A stretch of DNA of 64,000 bases from Xanthomonas hortorum pv. cynarae (GCF_002939985.1 NZ_MDFM01000004.1:109356-173355); one strand, 5' to 3'. Shown: positions 35,501-44,592, counted from the stretch's first letter. Made by a program: numbers and translations. The notes: generated by a model not told the origin, from the sequence alone.

Positions 35501-36122
35501 AGATCGCCAGATCGCCAACCCAATGGATGGCCTTGCCGTTCAACATCATCAGCTCGCCACCCAGCGCCACCAGGTCGGCGCGCCGTGCAAGCACGCAACT
35601 CGGCTCGCCGATAAAGTTGATGGTGTGGTCGGCCAGGAACGACACCAGCTCCGGCCCGTCGATCAACACGTCTTCGTCGAACGGGAAGCTGGTGGCCAGG
35701 ATGTCGGGCAACGGCGCACCGTCGTCGTCGATGCGCAGCCGGCACGAGGACGCCAGCGCGGTGCCAGGATTGCGCTCCAATGCGCTGACCAGCTGTGCGA
35801 TGCAGTCCGGCTGCAGCACATCGTCGTCGTGCAGGAACTTGACATACTCGCCCTGCGCCAGGCCGATGCCCTTGATGGTGCTAGCGAGTTCACCAAGGCG
35901 GGTTGTATTGCGGTGGTAGCGGATCGGAAAGGGGACGTCAGCCAGCCTCGACGCCAACACGGCCTCGATGGCGCCATCGGCGTTGTCGTCGCAGATCACC
36001 AGCTCTAGCGCCGTGTAGGTCTGCGCCAGCACGCTGTCCAAGGCCTGCGCAAAGTGCCGGGGCTTGTAGGTCGGCATGACGATGCTGACCAGGGCGTTCG
36101 AAGGTAGTGGAGCGTCAGGCAT
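32574..36122 (-). CDS. Multi-domain glycosyltransferase (RfbC-like), probable flagellin glycosyltransferase
   Basis: This very large protein has 1182 residues from the ATG at 36122. An N-terminal GT2 domain starts LVSIVMPTYKPRHFAQALDS and carries the metal-binding LHDDD. A second GT2-like unit around 570-850 starts PLVSILVLVDGRLAQVQRCL. A C-terminal GT4-like domain contains RIGWAGGASHTGDLEL and a FNACKSNLRLLEYGACGYPVI-type donor site. It probably adds sugars in sequence to flagellin Ser/Thr in the cytoplasm. In related xanthomonads a gene of this kind next to fliE is linked to flagellin glycosylation and motility. The frame is open to a TTG at 36164; neither start has a strong ribosome site. 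Confidence 0.85.
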   Translation of the reverse strand: MPDAPLPSNALVSIVMPTYKPRHFAQALDSVLAQTYTALELVICDDNADGAIEAVLASRLADVPFPIRYHRNTTRLGELASTIKGIGLAQGEYVKFLHDDDVLQPDCIAQLVSALERNPGTALASSCRLRIDDDGAPLPDILATSFPFDEDVLIDGPELVSFLADHTINFIGEPSCVLARRADLVALGGELMMLNGKAIHWVGDLAIYVKLLRHGNLALLSSTLTHFRVSSAQFSQAGRDQPGIGDQGHEDLRQGIRQLGWRRENGDNRQVRVAPLSPHKARVFKSVDLVNALMQSAGMAERVSPSTWLGVRHPSEVQRALIDARLQAHAGGPQIAVMLVDSNGDAAAVAATQASLAAVACYRNQQTWVFSSSPQQVAEHGECGVLVGPDGLLSTLNRTIATQESIDWVLLVEAGSLFTASGLLMLALEMLALPDDCQAVYADEVVALDDGQLGLAMRPALYLDMLLSAPSTMSRHWLFRHRTLLADGGFPTETSDAFELDYQFGLVERYGLACIQHIAEPLLVASATTSRHSDEDEQRAITRHLAARGYVEAVVSSNGPGRHVVDYQHAPQPLVSILVLVDGRLAQVQRCLESVLANTAYPHYELLLLDRGDSTEPELRDWLTGIDNLGLQQIRVLHFEGEPSREAACNAAAEQAHGDLLLWLAAGAAAIKADWLAQLLNHALRPEVGAVAGKLLRGDGTVHHAGLLLGLGAPAARAFEGAAFDESGYLQRLQLDQNYSALSGECLMLPRQLFIDAGGFALEPALAQWSDVDLCLRLQQAGYLNVYAARAQVLIDPPEAAPATALDEEAMYARWLPAMANDPAYNPGFSLDPGAGFKLADPRASWRPLQSWRPLPTVIALPADIEGCGHYRVIQPLRALREGGMVEGVLFNGYLEISELARQDPDVVILQRQVGEARLEAMRRMKALSRAFKVYELDDYLPNLPLKNAHREHMPKDILKTVRRGLGLVDRFVVSTPALAEAFAGLHSDIRVAENRLPPHWWNALPERSLERGRRPRIGWAGGASHTGDLELIADVVRELADEVDWVFMGMYPFALRQHIHHFQPGVPIDHYPAALAALDLDLALAPVEQNLFNACKSNLRLLEYGACGYPVIASDVRCYQGNLPVTLVKNRYRDWIGAIREHLADPAAAAAKGAALREVVRRDWMLTGSNLDRWREAWLPD

Positions 36123-36254
36123 CTGTGTGATGAAGGCTGTGGCGGGGGAGAGTATTACGGTCAAACTGTAGGGGAGCCATCGTGCTTGGGTCCGCTCGGT
36201 CGACCCGGTTTCTGCTCGTAGAGGCTTCGAGCTAGCGAATAGCGAACGCTGCAG

Positions 36255-36809
36255 TCAGATTTCCGCAGTGTCGGTCTGCTTTAGAGGAGTGGCAGCTTCT
36301 CGCCGCGCAATCAAATTCAGGTGCCAAGGCTCGCTGTCCGGGCCTTCCGTCAGTCTTTGCACATCGGTGAAGCCGATATCGGTGAGCAGGGACATCAGAG
36401 ATTGCTCGGTGTAGCCCCAACGATGCGCATCTTCCCTACTGCCTCCGCGTGCCTCGTCGCGCCAACCCCAGAACCCGGCGAATGCATGCAAGTTCTGGTC
36501 CGCCAGGGAGCTGCGCTCCAAGCCGAGAAGTTGGCGCGCATGGAATGTAATGTCGGGGACAATCACATGCAGCATGCCCGCGGGTGCAAGTAGCGCGTGC
36601 CAGTGCGTCAATGTGGCAAGCGCATCATTCGGATCGAGATGCTCCAACATGTGCCGGGAATAGATCTCCGCAACGCTACCGGGAGCAGCGATCCTGATCG
36701 CTCCTGCATCACAAACGTGGTCGGTAGCTTCAGTCTGCCTGGAATCAATATTGATATAGCCGTCCAGTCGTTTTGAAGCACACCCGACATGTAGCTTGAG
36801 CTGATTCAT
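36255..36809 (-). CDS. Class I SAM-dependent methyltransferase
   Basis: This 184-residue protein begins MNQLKLHVGCASKRLDGYIN, a motif-I variant of small sugar methyltransferases, followed by AEIYSRHMLEHLDPNDAL and a C-terminal DIGFTDVQRL. The ATG overlaps the stop of the upstream bifunctional gene (ATGA). It probably methylates a hydroxyl of the glycan; the acceptor cannot be told from sequence. Confidence 0.8.
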   Translation of the reverse strand: MNQLKLHVGCASKRLDGYINIDSRQTEATDHVCDAGAIRIAAPGSVAEIYSRHMLEHLDPNDALATLTHWHALLAPAGMLHVIVPDITFHARQLLGLERSSLADQNLHAFAGFWGWRDEARGGSREDAHRWGYTEQSLMSLLTDIGFTDVQRLTEGPDSEPWHLNLIARREAATPLKQTDTAEI

Positions 36810-38677
36810 AGGTTGCTGATCACACAGACAATGTGAGAGGCGTTGTCGTGCCGAATCGAAATATCGTAAATGCGATAGTCGGGAGACTGTTGCAGGAAGA
36901 GATGCAGCCAGACGTCCGGCGGAAAGATCGAGACATGGCTATGACCATCGTCGTAGCAGGCGATGACATGAAAATTAAAGCGAGCTGTTCGGTGCAAAGA
37001 TCTTGTCAACTCGGCTAGCTCATGGGGCTGGATATGCTCAAGAACATCGGCAGAACAATTAAGGTCGACATGCTCCAATGTAGAACTGGTTAGATCCTGT
37101 TGGGAAAACTCGATGTTGTCGCCTTCTGGAAATTCCGGCGACCTGGCCCAATCCAGGCCGATAACGCGAGGCACGGACTTCGCGATTTCGGCGACGAAGG
37201 CACCATTTCCGCAGCCAACCTCTCGCACGTTCGCAAACCGACGTTCGGCAAGAAATTTGGTATACGGCATAAGCCAGTTGTTGCGTTGAAACAGCGGATT
37301 GTTTTCATGCAGACGTTGGTAGTACGCCGCGTCCAATACCTTGTTTGCATATTCGGCAGGAGCGCTATTTGCGCTTAAAGCATGCCCGATCGATGTGTAG
37401 GTCGCAGCGAGCCTTGTATAGAGCGAAATGGAAAGTTCTTTGTGAAGCGCAGCGTCTTTTGAAGTTCCGCGCTTTATTCCTCCGTTCGTGGATGCGCTAC
37501 CGCCCTCAATCGTGCTTTCGATCTGTTCAAGACGCTGATGAACCAGTCCTCCCCCCGAGCGGATAAATGCCTCAGCCGGAAAGCTGCGTTCCCAAAGCAT
37601 GACTTTGGAATAGTCCCACCAATGGTCGAGTGTTTCGCGAGCATGATGATGTGCCAATGCGGGCAAAGCGGGGAGGCGTGGTGCTGCACGTTCGGGGCAT
37701 AACAACTGGTTCCAGAATGTTGGCGAAAGCAATGTCTGGAAATGGATCTGCTCGTAGGCTTGGCTATCGTCGTGACCTTGCTGGGCAAGCGGGACAAATG
37801 GTTGATAAAGCATATGGGCGGTTTTATCGAACCATTTGGCTTCTTGCAGTAGGCCCGATGAAATGCCTACCAGCTCAACATTCTCGCGCGTACCGAGAAT
37901 CTGGTAAGCATTGTGCAGGCAGCGGATCGGGGATTGGCCGGTGATTCGCTGTAGCGTTGCCATCTCCTCGCTCGCGGCATCTTCGGCCATAGGATGCGCT
38001 TTGTACAGAAGACGCCTGCCTGCGCATAATGTCCGCAACTGATCAGAAAAGTCCGCACACTTTAATACATGTCCGTCAGCAGAGATCAATGATGCATCGT
38101 ATGGCGCCTGACCGACAAAGACGATGCCGCCGTCCAGTGGAGTAAAGGAATAGCTGCGCTCGTCGTGCAGGCGGCGCTGATGCATTCGCACGTTTGCTGC
38201 AAGTGTTGCGGCTTCGAGACGTAGTTCCTCCGAGGTAACGGTATGCGTGGACACACGCTTGGTCATCAACTGCTGCGAACTACGCAGCGCCACGTACAGA
38301 TCACGCGCGAAGCGAAGCGGCGAGACACGGATATCGAGGAAAGGGATGCTCGCCTGAGTGCAAAAATCCATCAGCCATGGCGGCATTTCAAGTGAAATTA
38401 GTAGGTCGCATGGTGGTAAGTGTTGCTTCAAATATTCTTCAGCCCGTTGCGGCAGCTGGTAGTAGTGCTTAGACCAAGAGCCAGAATCGGAAAATGCGAG
38501 TCGGCGAAAATAATCCAGATCAAAGCTCTGATAACGACAGTAGTCGCTATCGAGCGCAAAGCCGATCTCGATTCCTGAGCCCTGTAAAATAGGCTCTCTG
38601 ATCAGATCGAAAAAAGCTTCCGGAAAGGCGCGCGTATCTCTCAGTAAGTCCGGAACAAGAATGATGCTGGTGGTCAT
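36806..38677 (-). CDS. Bifunctional protein: unassigned N-terminal domain fused to a methyltransferase
   Basis: This is a 623-residue protein. The first ~370 residues have no motif I can name with confidence. Segments such as LLISLEMPPWLMDFC and RRLLYKAHPMAEDAA recall capsule-type glycosyltransferases with a K-x-H-P element. The last ~170 residues form a SAM methyltransferase with VREVGCGNGAFVAEIAK and NCSADVLEHIQPHEL. Base composition is lower in G+C than the flagellar genes. It overlaps the following methyltransferase gene by 4 nt. The fusion suggests that sugar transfer and methylation act on the same glycan. Confidence 0.7.
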   Translation of the reverse strand: MTTSIILVPDLLRDTRAFPEAFFDLIREPILQGSGIEIGFALDSDYCRYQSFDLDYFRRLAFSDSGSWSKHYYQLPQRAEEYLKQHLPPCDLLISLEMPPWLMDFCTQASIPFLDIRVSPLRFARDLYVALRSSQQLMTKRVSTHTVTSEELRLEAATLAANVRMHQRRLHDERSYSFTPLDGGIVFVGQAPYDASLISADGHVLKCADFSDQLRTLCAGRRLLYKAHPMAEDAASEEMATLQRITGQSPIRCLHNAYQILGTRENVELVGISSGLLQEAKWFDKTAHMLYQPFVPLAQQGHDDSQAYEQIHFQTLLSPTFWNQLLCPERAAPRLPALPALAHHHARETLDHWWDYSKVMLWERSFPAEAFIRSGGGLVHQRLEQIESTIEGGSASTNGGIKRGTSKDAALHKELSISLYTRLAATYTSIGHALSANSAPAEYANKVLDAAYYQRLHENNPLFQRNNWLMPYTKFLAERRFANVREVGCGNGAFVAEIAKSVPRVIGLDWARSPEFPEGDNIEFSQQDLTSSTLEHVDLNCSADVLEHIQPHELAELTRSLHRTARFNFHVIACYDDGHSHVSIFPPDVWLHLFLQQSPDYRIYDISIRHDNASHIVCVISNL

Positions 38678-38875
38678 CTTAAAATTTATCCAGTGCGGGC
38701 GCTTTGGCTATTCGACATGGAGAATAGTGTTGTAGAAGAAAATTGTCAGCGCCCCGTAAAATTGATCCAGCCATGGCCGGAGGCCTCCGAGGATTCAGGA
38801 GGGGCGGAGTTGAAGAGAAAAATTCGAGGGCGTCAGTCATCGCTCTATCTTTTCCAAATCGCAAATCTCCTTGGC

Positions 38876-39870
38876 TTACTCCGCCCAGGGCGGCGGTGCG
38901 GCACCGGCGACGGGCGATGCATACAAAACGAGGTCGTAGTAGTGGGCGGGAGAGTGCTGGCGTAGACGGAAGTGATAGCCATCCACCAATTTTTCCAGTT
39001 GCCCCACGATATCCAGTAGATCCTGGGCGTAGTGGTACACGCAAATAGCCATACGGGGGCGCTGGGTACGGATGAGGTGAGATGCGCCTTCAAGTGCCCT
39101 GGCTTCAAACCCTTCGATGTCCAACTTCAGTAGCGTTAGCCTTTCCAATTCGTCGTCCAGGCGTGTAGTAGCCACGGAGATACCGCCATCCGGCGAGACA
39201 TGGCTGGAAACGGTGCCGGTCTCCTCGAAGCGCAGCGTCGTCTGTTCGTTGGAGATGGCTTTTTTGATGGCCTTGAAATTGTGCCGGGGAAGGGGGATGG
39301 CGCTGGCGATGCCCTCTAGTTTCTGGAAGTTGATGCTATCGGGTTCAAAGGCGGTGATGCTTTCGTAGGGAAGCGCAGGCGATTCCAGGCCAGCACCAAT
39401 GGCGTAAATTCGAACGCGAGTCACTACACGAAAATGCCCGTGTCTGGTGACTTCAGTCGACGCGATACTTGCAACTCCGGTAGCAAACTGGATAAGTCCT
39501 GCAGTTCCTGCAGCAGTGCGATGCTGCCGTGATCGTAATCGACCGCACGCACCGTACGGAAACGACCATGTGCCTTTGCAATCTGATTCATCACCTCTGG
39601 CGAGTGATTGGAAAAAATGACGATCAGCGCATCGTCGATCGATTCCTCCTCCAGCGCCGAAGGTGATCTGACTGGTAAGCCATGGACGGTCGTACCCTGA
39701 TTCTCCGGCCGCGGGCAGATGGTGTACTGCAAGTTCAGCTGTTGGCTGACGCAAGGATAAAAGTCGCGGAAAAACTGCCCCGCGCCCCAACCGATTAGCT
39801 TGGTCTTGGCTGGATCCAGTCCTGGATATTTGATGCTGGCTCACGCGATGGAGCCGGTGGCTAGCGCCAT
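38876..39870 (-). pseudogene. Degenerate FkbM-type methyltransferase
   Basis: The 3' part (38876-39424) reads a normal FkbM C-terminal half: ITAFEPDSINFQKLEG, then LLKLDIEGFEARALEGASH. A different frame upstream (39424-39840) reads the partner nucleotide-binding-like domain (KTKLIGWGAGQFF, DDALIVIFSNHSP) and stops at TAG 39426-39424. Further upstream the same frame is broken by TGA at 39843-39841, which replaces a codon between GSIA and ASIKYPGLD. No intact start codon precedes it. The layout mirrors the intact FkbM gene at 40078-41307. A GTG overlapping the TAG (39424) could still express the catalytic half alone. Remnants may reach 40077. Confidence 0.65.
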
Positions 39871-40077
39871 GGTGATGAGTTCCTGTTCTCGGCCGCAGAT
39901 AGGAGTTGCGGCAAACGTGTCCTTAGTTCCATGTGGCTACTCTGGCCTTGGATTAGGCAGGGCCTTTGCCAACATGAGCGCACTTGCCTGGAAGCCATCT
40001 TTGCGACATGCATTAATGCAGCCACCAAGGCAGACCGCTCCTGGCTGGAATAGACAGCGATACGCAAAGCGGATCGT

Positions 40078-41307
40078 TCAATAAAAATAGAGACAGGTAT
40101 CCCAGCGATCCTCGGTATGGTGGCGCAGGCCGATACGGTAGTCGTCGCGAATGTTTTCAACTGCATCAACCAGGTCAAGCAGGTCCGAAGAGCGATGGTA
40201 GGCAGAGATCGCCAGAGTTGGACGTCCCTTTGCGATGTGCGCGCTGGCACCGCGTAACGCACCCAACTCGGCACCTTCAATGTCCATTTTTATCAGTGTT
40301 GGTGTGCGATCGAGCAGGTCGTCCAGACGGCGCACTGGGACGTTGTGGCAGTGTGCCTGCCCCGACGGTACCAACACCAGTTGGCCACCGTGTCCGCCCT
40401 CGTGCAGAAACGGCAGTTCGCCGTCGGCTTCTCCCAACGCGCAGGGTATCAACTCGATTTGACCGTCATCGCTATGCAGTAAAGGCCGGCTCCGAATGAA
40501 CTCCTGCAGCGTGCTGCCGTTGATCTGGTCTGGCTCGATCATCCAGATTTTTTCAAATCGTCCATCCACGCTGTCGAGAAACGCGCGGCTCGATTCGGCG
40601 ATCGATGCACCGCAGTCGGCGAAGCATTCTTTTAAGCCCGGCACAAACAGGCCTGAGCGGAAATACAGACTCGAATACGGCTTGGCTGCGTGAAGGACCC
40701 ACTCCGGGTTACAGGTCAAATGCGCCAATAACACACTGAACAGGGTAAAACGCGAATAAGGGTCGTCAAGGCGGGCAGCCAAAGCATCGAAGCGCGGCAA
40801 GTTGCACACGATGTAGCTACCCCAGTCGCTAACGCGGTGATCGCTGCACGCTGTGATGCCTAGCCAGCGGATAGCCTGCTCGTAGTTGAGCAGAGGGATC
40901 TTGTGCGCAAGCGCGAGATGTTTGAAGTAGCGGCGTGAGTAATCGAAGCGACACGTGTTTACGCAGACAATTTGGCGCGTACTGGCCCACTCGATCAGGG
41001 TAGCGGAGCTGATAAACGGGATGCCGTGGAAAGTATGGCCACTGTCGACCTTGTAATCGTCGACCACGCCAACAATGTCTACCCGCGCTGCGGCTTCTCT
41101 TACGAATACGTTTCCGAAGAGTTTGCTGCCGAGCAGCACTACCTGCACCTTCTCGCCTTTCTCTTTCAAAATTCGACGCGCTTCTTGCGGTACGCAGAAA
41201 TCTAGCTCGCGCACATACGAATCGGCGTAGGCAGCAAGGCATTCACGCAGGATGCGATCGTCCCCGTTGGGATCGATGCTCATCCGGGGATATTTATCCA
41301 GCGTCAT
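40078..41307 (-). CDS. FkbM-family methyltransferase with N-terminal nucleotide-binding-like domain
   Basis: This is a 409-residue protein. Residues about 50-150 (VQVVLLGSKLFGNVFVREAA, VDIVGVVDDYKVDSG) look like a Rossmann-type domain. About 235-395 is a FkbM methyltransferase with FADCGASIAESSRAF and TLIKMDIEGAELGALRGA. FkbM enzymes O-methylate sugars or small metabolites, so glycan methylation fits the context. The ATG at 41307 is used; an in-frame MSIDPNGDD start is possible. A broken relative follows directly downstream. Confidence 0.82.
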   Translation of the reverse strand: MTLDKYPRMSIDPNGDDRILRECLAAYADSYVRELDFCVPQEARRILKEKGEKVQVVLLGSKLFGNVFVREAAARVDIVGVVDDYKVDSGHTFHGIPFISSATLIEWASTRQIVCVNTCRFDYSRRYFKHLALAHKIPLLNYEQAIRWLGITACSDHRVSDWGSYIVCNLPRFDALAARLDDPYSRFTLFSVLLAHLTCNPEWVLHAAKPYSSLYFRSGLFVPGLKECFADCGASIAESSRAFLDSVDGRFEKIWMIEPDQINGSTLQEFIRSRPLLHSDDGQIELIPCALGEADGELPFLHEGGHGGQLVLVPSGQAHCHNVPVRRLDDLLDRTPTLIKMDIEGAELGALRGASAHIAKGRPTLAISAYHRSSDLLDLVDAVENIRDDYRIGLRHHTEDRWDTCLYFY

Positions 41308-41373
41308 GACATATTCTCGAGAAAGTGGAGGTGAGCAAACCTGTCGTCGGGGCTGCCCGGATGATCAGGCCAA

Positions 41374-41988
41374 TCATAGAATGTGAGCTCCCTGCGGCAT
41401 CAGCGCATCGTGAAAAGAACGGTCCGGCAGGTTGGCCGGCAGCGGACCTGGCAACAGCCATTCGCAATGTCGACCAACCTTGGTGCCTGCGCCTGCGATA
41501 CTGCCGCTGCCCAGCGTGCTGCCTTGCCCGATGTCCGCACCGCGCCCAATGGAGACGCCGGCATGCATCGTCGTGCAGGCACCCAGGTGGGCATCGGACT
41601 CGATGACAACCTGGCGGTCGAGCCAACTGCCAACGCCAATGCGTGTTCCAGCAGCCACGTTGCAGCCGGGCCCGATGTAGACATTGCCCATCAGACGCAC
41701 ATCGTCGTCGACGATGGTCGTCGGCGAAACCAGGTTCGCCAGTCGATAACCGGCAAGCCGCAGCTGCGCGATCAGCTTGTGGCGTGTGTAGTTCACTGCA
41801 CGCGCGTCTAGCGCGACGAAGATTTTCGTGTCAGTCGCCGGAAACTGAGCCAAAATCTCGCTCAGGTCGAAGTTGTGGCGGTCTGCCGATTGCAACGCAA
41901 CGACGGTATGCGCCAATCCACATGCGCTTGCCAGGCGCACCGCATGGGCAAGCGCATCGTCCTGCCCTAGCAGCAGGAGCGACGTCAC
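41374..41988 (-). CDS. Left-handed beta-helix acyltransferase
   Basis: This 204-residue protein has an N-terminal PglD/NeuD-like segment (MTSLLLLGQDDALAHAV) followed by hexapeptide repeats from about residue 88 to 175 (VRLMGNVYIGPGCNVAAGTR, IGRGADIGQGSTLGSG). Such trimeric enzymes transfer acetyl or longer acyl groups to sugar amines or hydroxyls. Its ATG overlaps the Rieske gene stop (ATGA). With the ACP/KASIII genes nearby it is one of two candidates for moving the ACP-borne acyl group onto the amino sugar. Confidence 0.8.
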   Translation of the reverse strand: MTSLLLLGQDDALAHAVRLASACGLAHTVVALQSADRHNFDLSEILAQFPATDTKIFVALDARAVNYTRHKLIAQLRLAGYRLANLVSPTTIVDDDVRLMGNVYIGPGCNVAAGTRIGVGSWLDRQVVIESDAHLGACTTMHAGVSIGRGADIGQGSTLGSGSIAGAGTKVGRHCEWLLPGPLPANLPDRSFHDALMPQGAHIL

Positions 41989-43124
41989 GGCGCGTCCTCC
42001 AGCACCGCATCACGGTACCAACGGTGCTGGCGCACTAGTTGAATCTCGTAATCGCCGTGCATGATGAGGTCGGAGTGCGGTCCAAAACCGGCCTGCATGC
42101 GTTCCAGCAAGGCGGTGTCCTCAGCAATGACCGTGCGCTCACCTCGGATCAGATCGCTTAACAGGGCCGTGAAGTCGGTGCGCTCGTGCTTGCGTTGTGC
42201 CGTCATCACCCAAAGATGGTAGTCGGTTTCCGATGGCGACACCGGATCGTATTGCTGCAGCAGGAAATAGTCGCCCCGAACGCTGCAGAAGTTGACGTTC
42301 GGGTAGACGAACCAGTTGTAGTAGGCCTCGTCCTCGCCATAGCGATCGCATAGCGCACGAAACCAGCTGTTTTGCGCGGTGATGTGTGCCTTGACCGGAA
42401 AGCTGAGCTCGCTCAACGCGGGAACGGCTTGCGATCGCAGCAGCTGTTTCACCGGCGAAGCATTGTCGGATGCGGACTCTTGCGTACGTGCCGCCTTGTC
42501 CGTACTCGTCATCAACGGGCCAAAGGTCTTGGGATGAACGAAAGGGACATGGTTGTAGTCCTTGACGTTCTCCATATTCAACTTCCAGTTGTAGCGCACC
42601 CGATGGCAGCTATAGATGATCTGCGTATCCAGATGCGAGGACGCCAGGCGGAGCTGCTCCAGATACTCGGGTGAAAACTGTTCGGTCAGCGGCAGCGGCT
42701 GCTCGGCGAAATTGACGAACAACAGCTGGCCGACTTGCTCGATATGCAACTTGCGCAGGCAGATGGCGTCCTTCTCTTCAGCGGTGAACTGGTACAGACC
42801 TGGGTTGGGCAGCCCACGCAACTCGCCTTCCGGCCCGAACGACCAGGCGTGATACGGGCATACCAACGGTCGCTTGCCATGGCTGTCGATCTGGATGGCC
42901 GATTGGCGATGCGGGCACTGATTGATGAAGGCGCGAATGCCGGCATCGGTGCGCTGTACCAGCACCGGCACGCCGGCCACCTGGCGCGCGAAGAACTGAT
43001 TGCGCTCGGACACAAGCGAAGAAAAGCCTACGAATGTCCACAACCGGCCGAACAGCCGCTGCTGCTCCAAACGGTAGGTCTCCGGATTGGTGTAGTGCTG
43101 AACGTCGAGCGCGTGGCGCGTCAT
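41985..43124 (-). CDS. Rieske non-heme iron oxygenase, alpha-subunit type
   Basis: This 379-residue protein has the Rieske 2Fe-2S ligands Cys70, His72, Cys89 and His92 (CPHR...CPYHAW). The catalytic domain has mononuclear iron ligands in DYNHVPFVH (His192, His197), preceded by NWKLNMENV. All key residues are present, so it should be an active hydroxylase, demethylase or desaturase needing a separate reductase, which is absent here. Its position between two acyltransferases, downstream of ACP/KASIII/SDR genes, suggests oxidation of the acyl chain or sugar of the flagellin glycan. A Rieske enzyme is not a usual part of known flagellin glycosylation pathways. Confidence 0.88.
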   Translation of the reverse strand: MTRHALDVQHYTNPETYRLEQQRLFGRLWTFVGFSSLVSERNQFFARQVAGVPVLVQRTDAGIRAFINQCPHRQSAIQIDSHGKRPLVCPYHAWSFGPEGELRGLPNPGLYQFTAEEKDAICLRKLHIEQVGQLLFVNFAEQPLPLTEQFSPEYLEQLRLASSHLDTQIIYSCHRVRYNWKLNMENVKDYNHVPFVHPKTFGPLMTSTDKAARTQESASDNASPVKQLLRSQAVPALSELSFPVKAHITAQNSWFRALCDRYGEDEAYYNWFVYPNVNFCSVRGDYFLLQQYDPVSPSETDYHLWVMTAQRKHERTDFTALLSDLIRGERTVIAEDTALLERMQAGFGPHSDLIMHGDYEIQLVRQHRWYRDAVLEDAP

Positions 43125-43156
43125 ATTCCCAAAGTCCTGATCTGCATTTTCCTGGC

Positions 43157-43816
43157 CTACCTGCTGAAAATCACACGCGCAGGATTACCAGCCACGGTAC
43201 TGTTGGAGGGCACGTCTTTCACAACTACGCTGCCAGCTCCGATGATCGCGCCGTCGCCGATCCTGATGCCGGGAATGATGGTGGCGTGCGGGTGAATCGT
43301 TACCTCGTTGCCAATGACTACGCCGCCGCCGATGAAAACGAAACTGCCAATCTGCACGTAGTTACCGATAGTGACTTCGTGCGCAATGATGGAGGTGGAA
43401 AGCACAGTGACGAACTCACCGAGTCGGCTGCCTGAGCCGATAGAGACGCGCGAATCGAACACGCCTCCGCGCCCGATGTAGCCGGCAGCGGCCTCGCGCG
43501 ACGGCGGCGGATGAAACACGATGAAGTCCGCACCCTTGTCGATCAGCGCACGGGAATAGCGCCGTCGCGCTGCAGGGTCTCCGATCGCGCAGATGAAGAT
43601 ATCGCCTTCTACGGGGTGATAGGTGGAGGGGTCTCCTACGATCGGCCAACGCGATGTGCCATGCAGATGCGTGCGGTTATCCAGAAATCCCTTGATGTCC
43701 CACTCCACCCCGTAGGCTGGATCTTCGTGATACGCCAGCGATGCGATATCCCGCCCAAAGCCACCGGCGTTGACGATCAGCAGGTGGTAGGGCGGGGCAG
43801 GTGTATCGGCGGTCAT
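43157..43816 (-). CDS. PglD/NeuD-family sugar N-acyltransferase
   Basis: This 219-residue protein has an N-terminal nucleotide-sugar-binding domain (LLIVNAGGFGRDIASLAY, DIFICAIGDPAARRRYS). C-terminal hexapeptide repeats follow from about residue 110 (IGRGGVFDSRVSIGSGSRLG) and it ends VPSNSTVAGNPARVIFSR. The family acylates the amine of UDP- or dTDP-amino sugars. It is a natural partner for the aminotransferase at the head of the operon. It overlaps the upstream SDR gene by 4 nt. Confidence 0.85.
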   Translation of the reverse strand: MTADTPAPPYHLLIVNAGGFGRDIASLAYHEDPAYGVEWDIKGFLDNRTHLHGTSRWPIVGDPSTYHPVEGDIFICAIGDPAARRRYSRALIDKGADFIVFHPPPSREAAAGYIGRGGVFDSRVSIGSGSRLGEFVTVLSTSIIAHEVTIGNYVQIGSFVFIGGGVVIGNEVTIHPHATIIPGIRIGDGAIIGAGSVVVKDVPSNSTVAGNPARVIFSR

Positions 43817-44592
43817 GCGAATTCCACGCCTCCATCCATGCTGAAGGCCTGTCCGGTCACCTTGCTGCTGGCATCGGAAAGAAAATACAGACAGGCCAGC
43901 GCCACGTCGTCGGGCTGTCCGATGCCCAGCGGATAGCGCTTGCGGCTTTCTTCGAACCAGGCCTTGTCCTCATTGATCAACGAGGTCTCGACCAAGCCGG
44001 GGCACAGCGCGTTCGCGCGGATCTTGCGGCGCGCCAGCTCCAGCGCCAACGGCCGTAGCGTGCCGACCAGTGCAGCCTTGGAGCCTGCGTACGGGCCCAC
44101 ACCCACCGTGCCGGTGAGTGCGGCGATGGATGAAAGGAAGATCACCGAACCTCCAGGCTTCAGCGATTGCCGCGCCAACAGGTGGCGGGTCAGCATCACC
44201 GGCGCCAGATAGTTTATGTCCATGACCTCGCGCAGGAATTTTTCGCTGACCAGTTTCATGGGCGACAGCCCGCGAATGCCGGCGCTGTGCACCACACCGT
44301 CGACGGACCCGCAATCGGCAGCGAGTTGTTGCACGACAGCCGCATCGCTCAGGTCGCCAGCAAACAGGCGATGGCCATCGCCGTGCAGCGATGCCAGCGT
44401 GGTTTGCAGACGCTCCGCATCGCGCCCGGTGACGATCAGGCGTGCCCCTGCGACAGCGCATGCACGTGCGACCGCTTCGCCAATGCCTTTGGATGCGCCG
44501 GTCACCAGTACGGTCTTGCCGTGCAGGCCATACATGTCGCGCAGCAGCGCGGAAACGGGATCGTCTGCTGCCATGATGGTGTCGATGCTCAT
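43813..44592 (-). CDS. Short-chain dehydrogenase/reductase (second of pair)
   Basis: This 259-residue classical SDR has the cofactor motif TGASKGIG at 31-38, the catalytic serine in IFLSS (154/155), and Tyr168 with Lys172 in YAGSK. It resembles FabG-type 3-oxoacyl-ACP reductases. It overlaps the preceding SDR gene and the following acyltransferase gene by 4 nt each. Next to a KASIII and an ACP, reduction of a 3-oxoacyl-ACP is the simplest role; reduction of a sugar keto group is an alternative. Confidence 0.85.
   Translation of the reverse strand: MSIDTIMAADDPVSALLRDMYGLHGKTVLVTGASKGIGEAVARACAVAGARLIVTGRDAERLQTTLASLHGDGHRLFAGDLSDAAVVQQLAADCGSVDGVVHSAGIRGLSPMKLVSEKFLREVMDINYLAPVMLTRHLLARQSLKPGGSVIFLSSIAALTGTVGVGPYAGSKAALVGTLRPLALELARRKIRANALCPGLVETSLINEDKAWFEESRKRYPLGIGQPDDVALACLYFLSDASSKVTGQAFSMDGGVEFA

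Noticed and set aside
39861..40280. 139-codon minus-strand ORF
   Set aside because: Its start lies inside the intact FkbM gene in another frame and it runs through degenerate sequence; no domain is visible.
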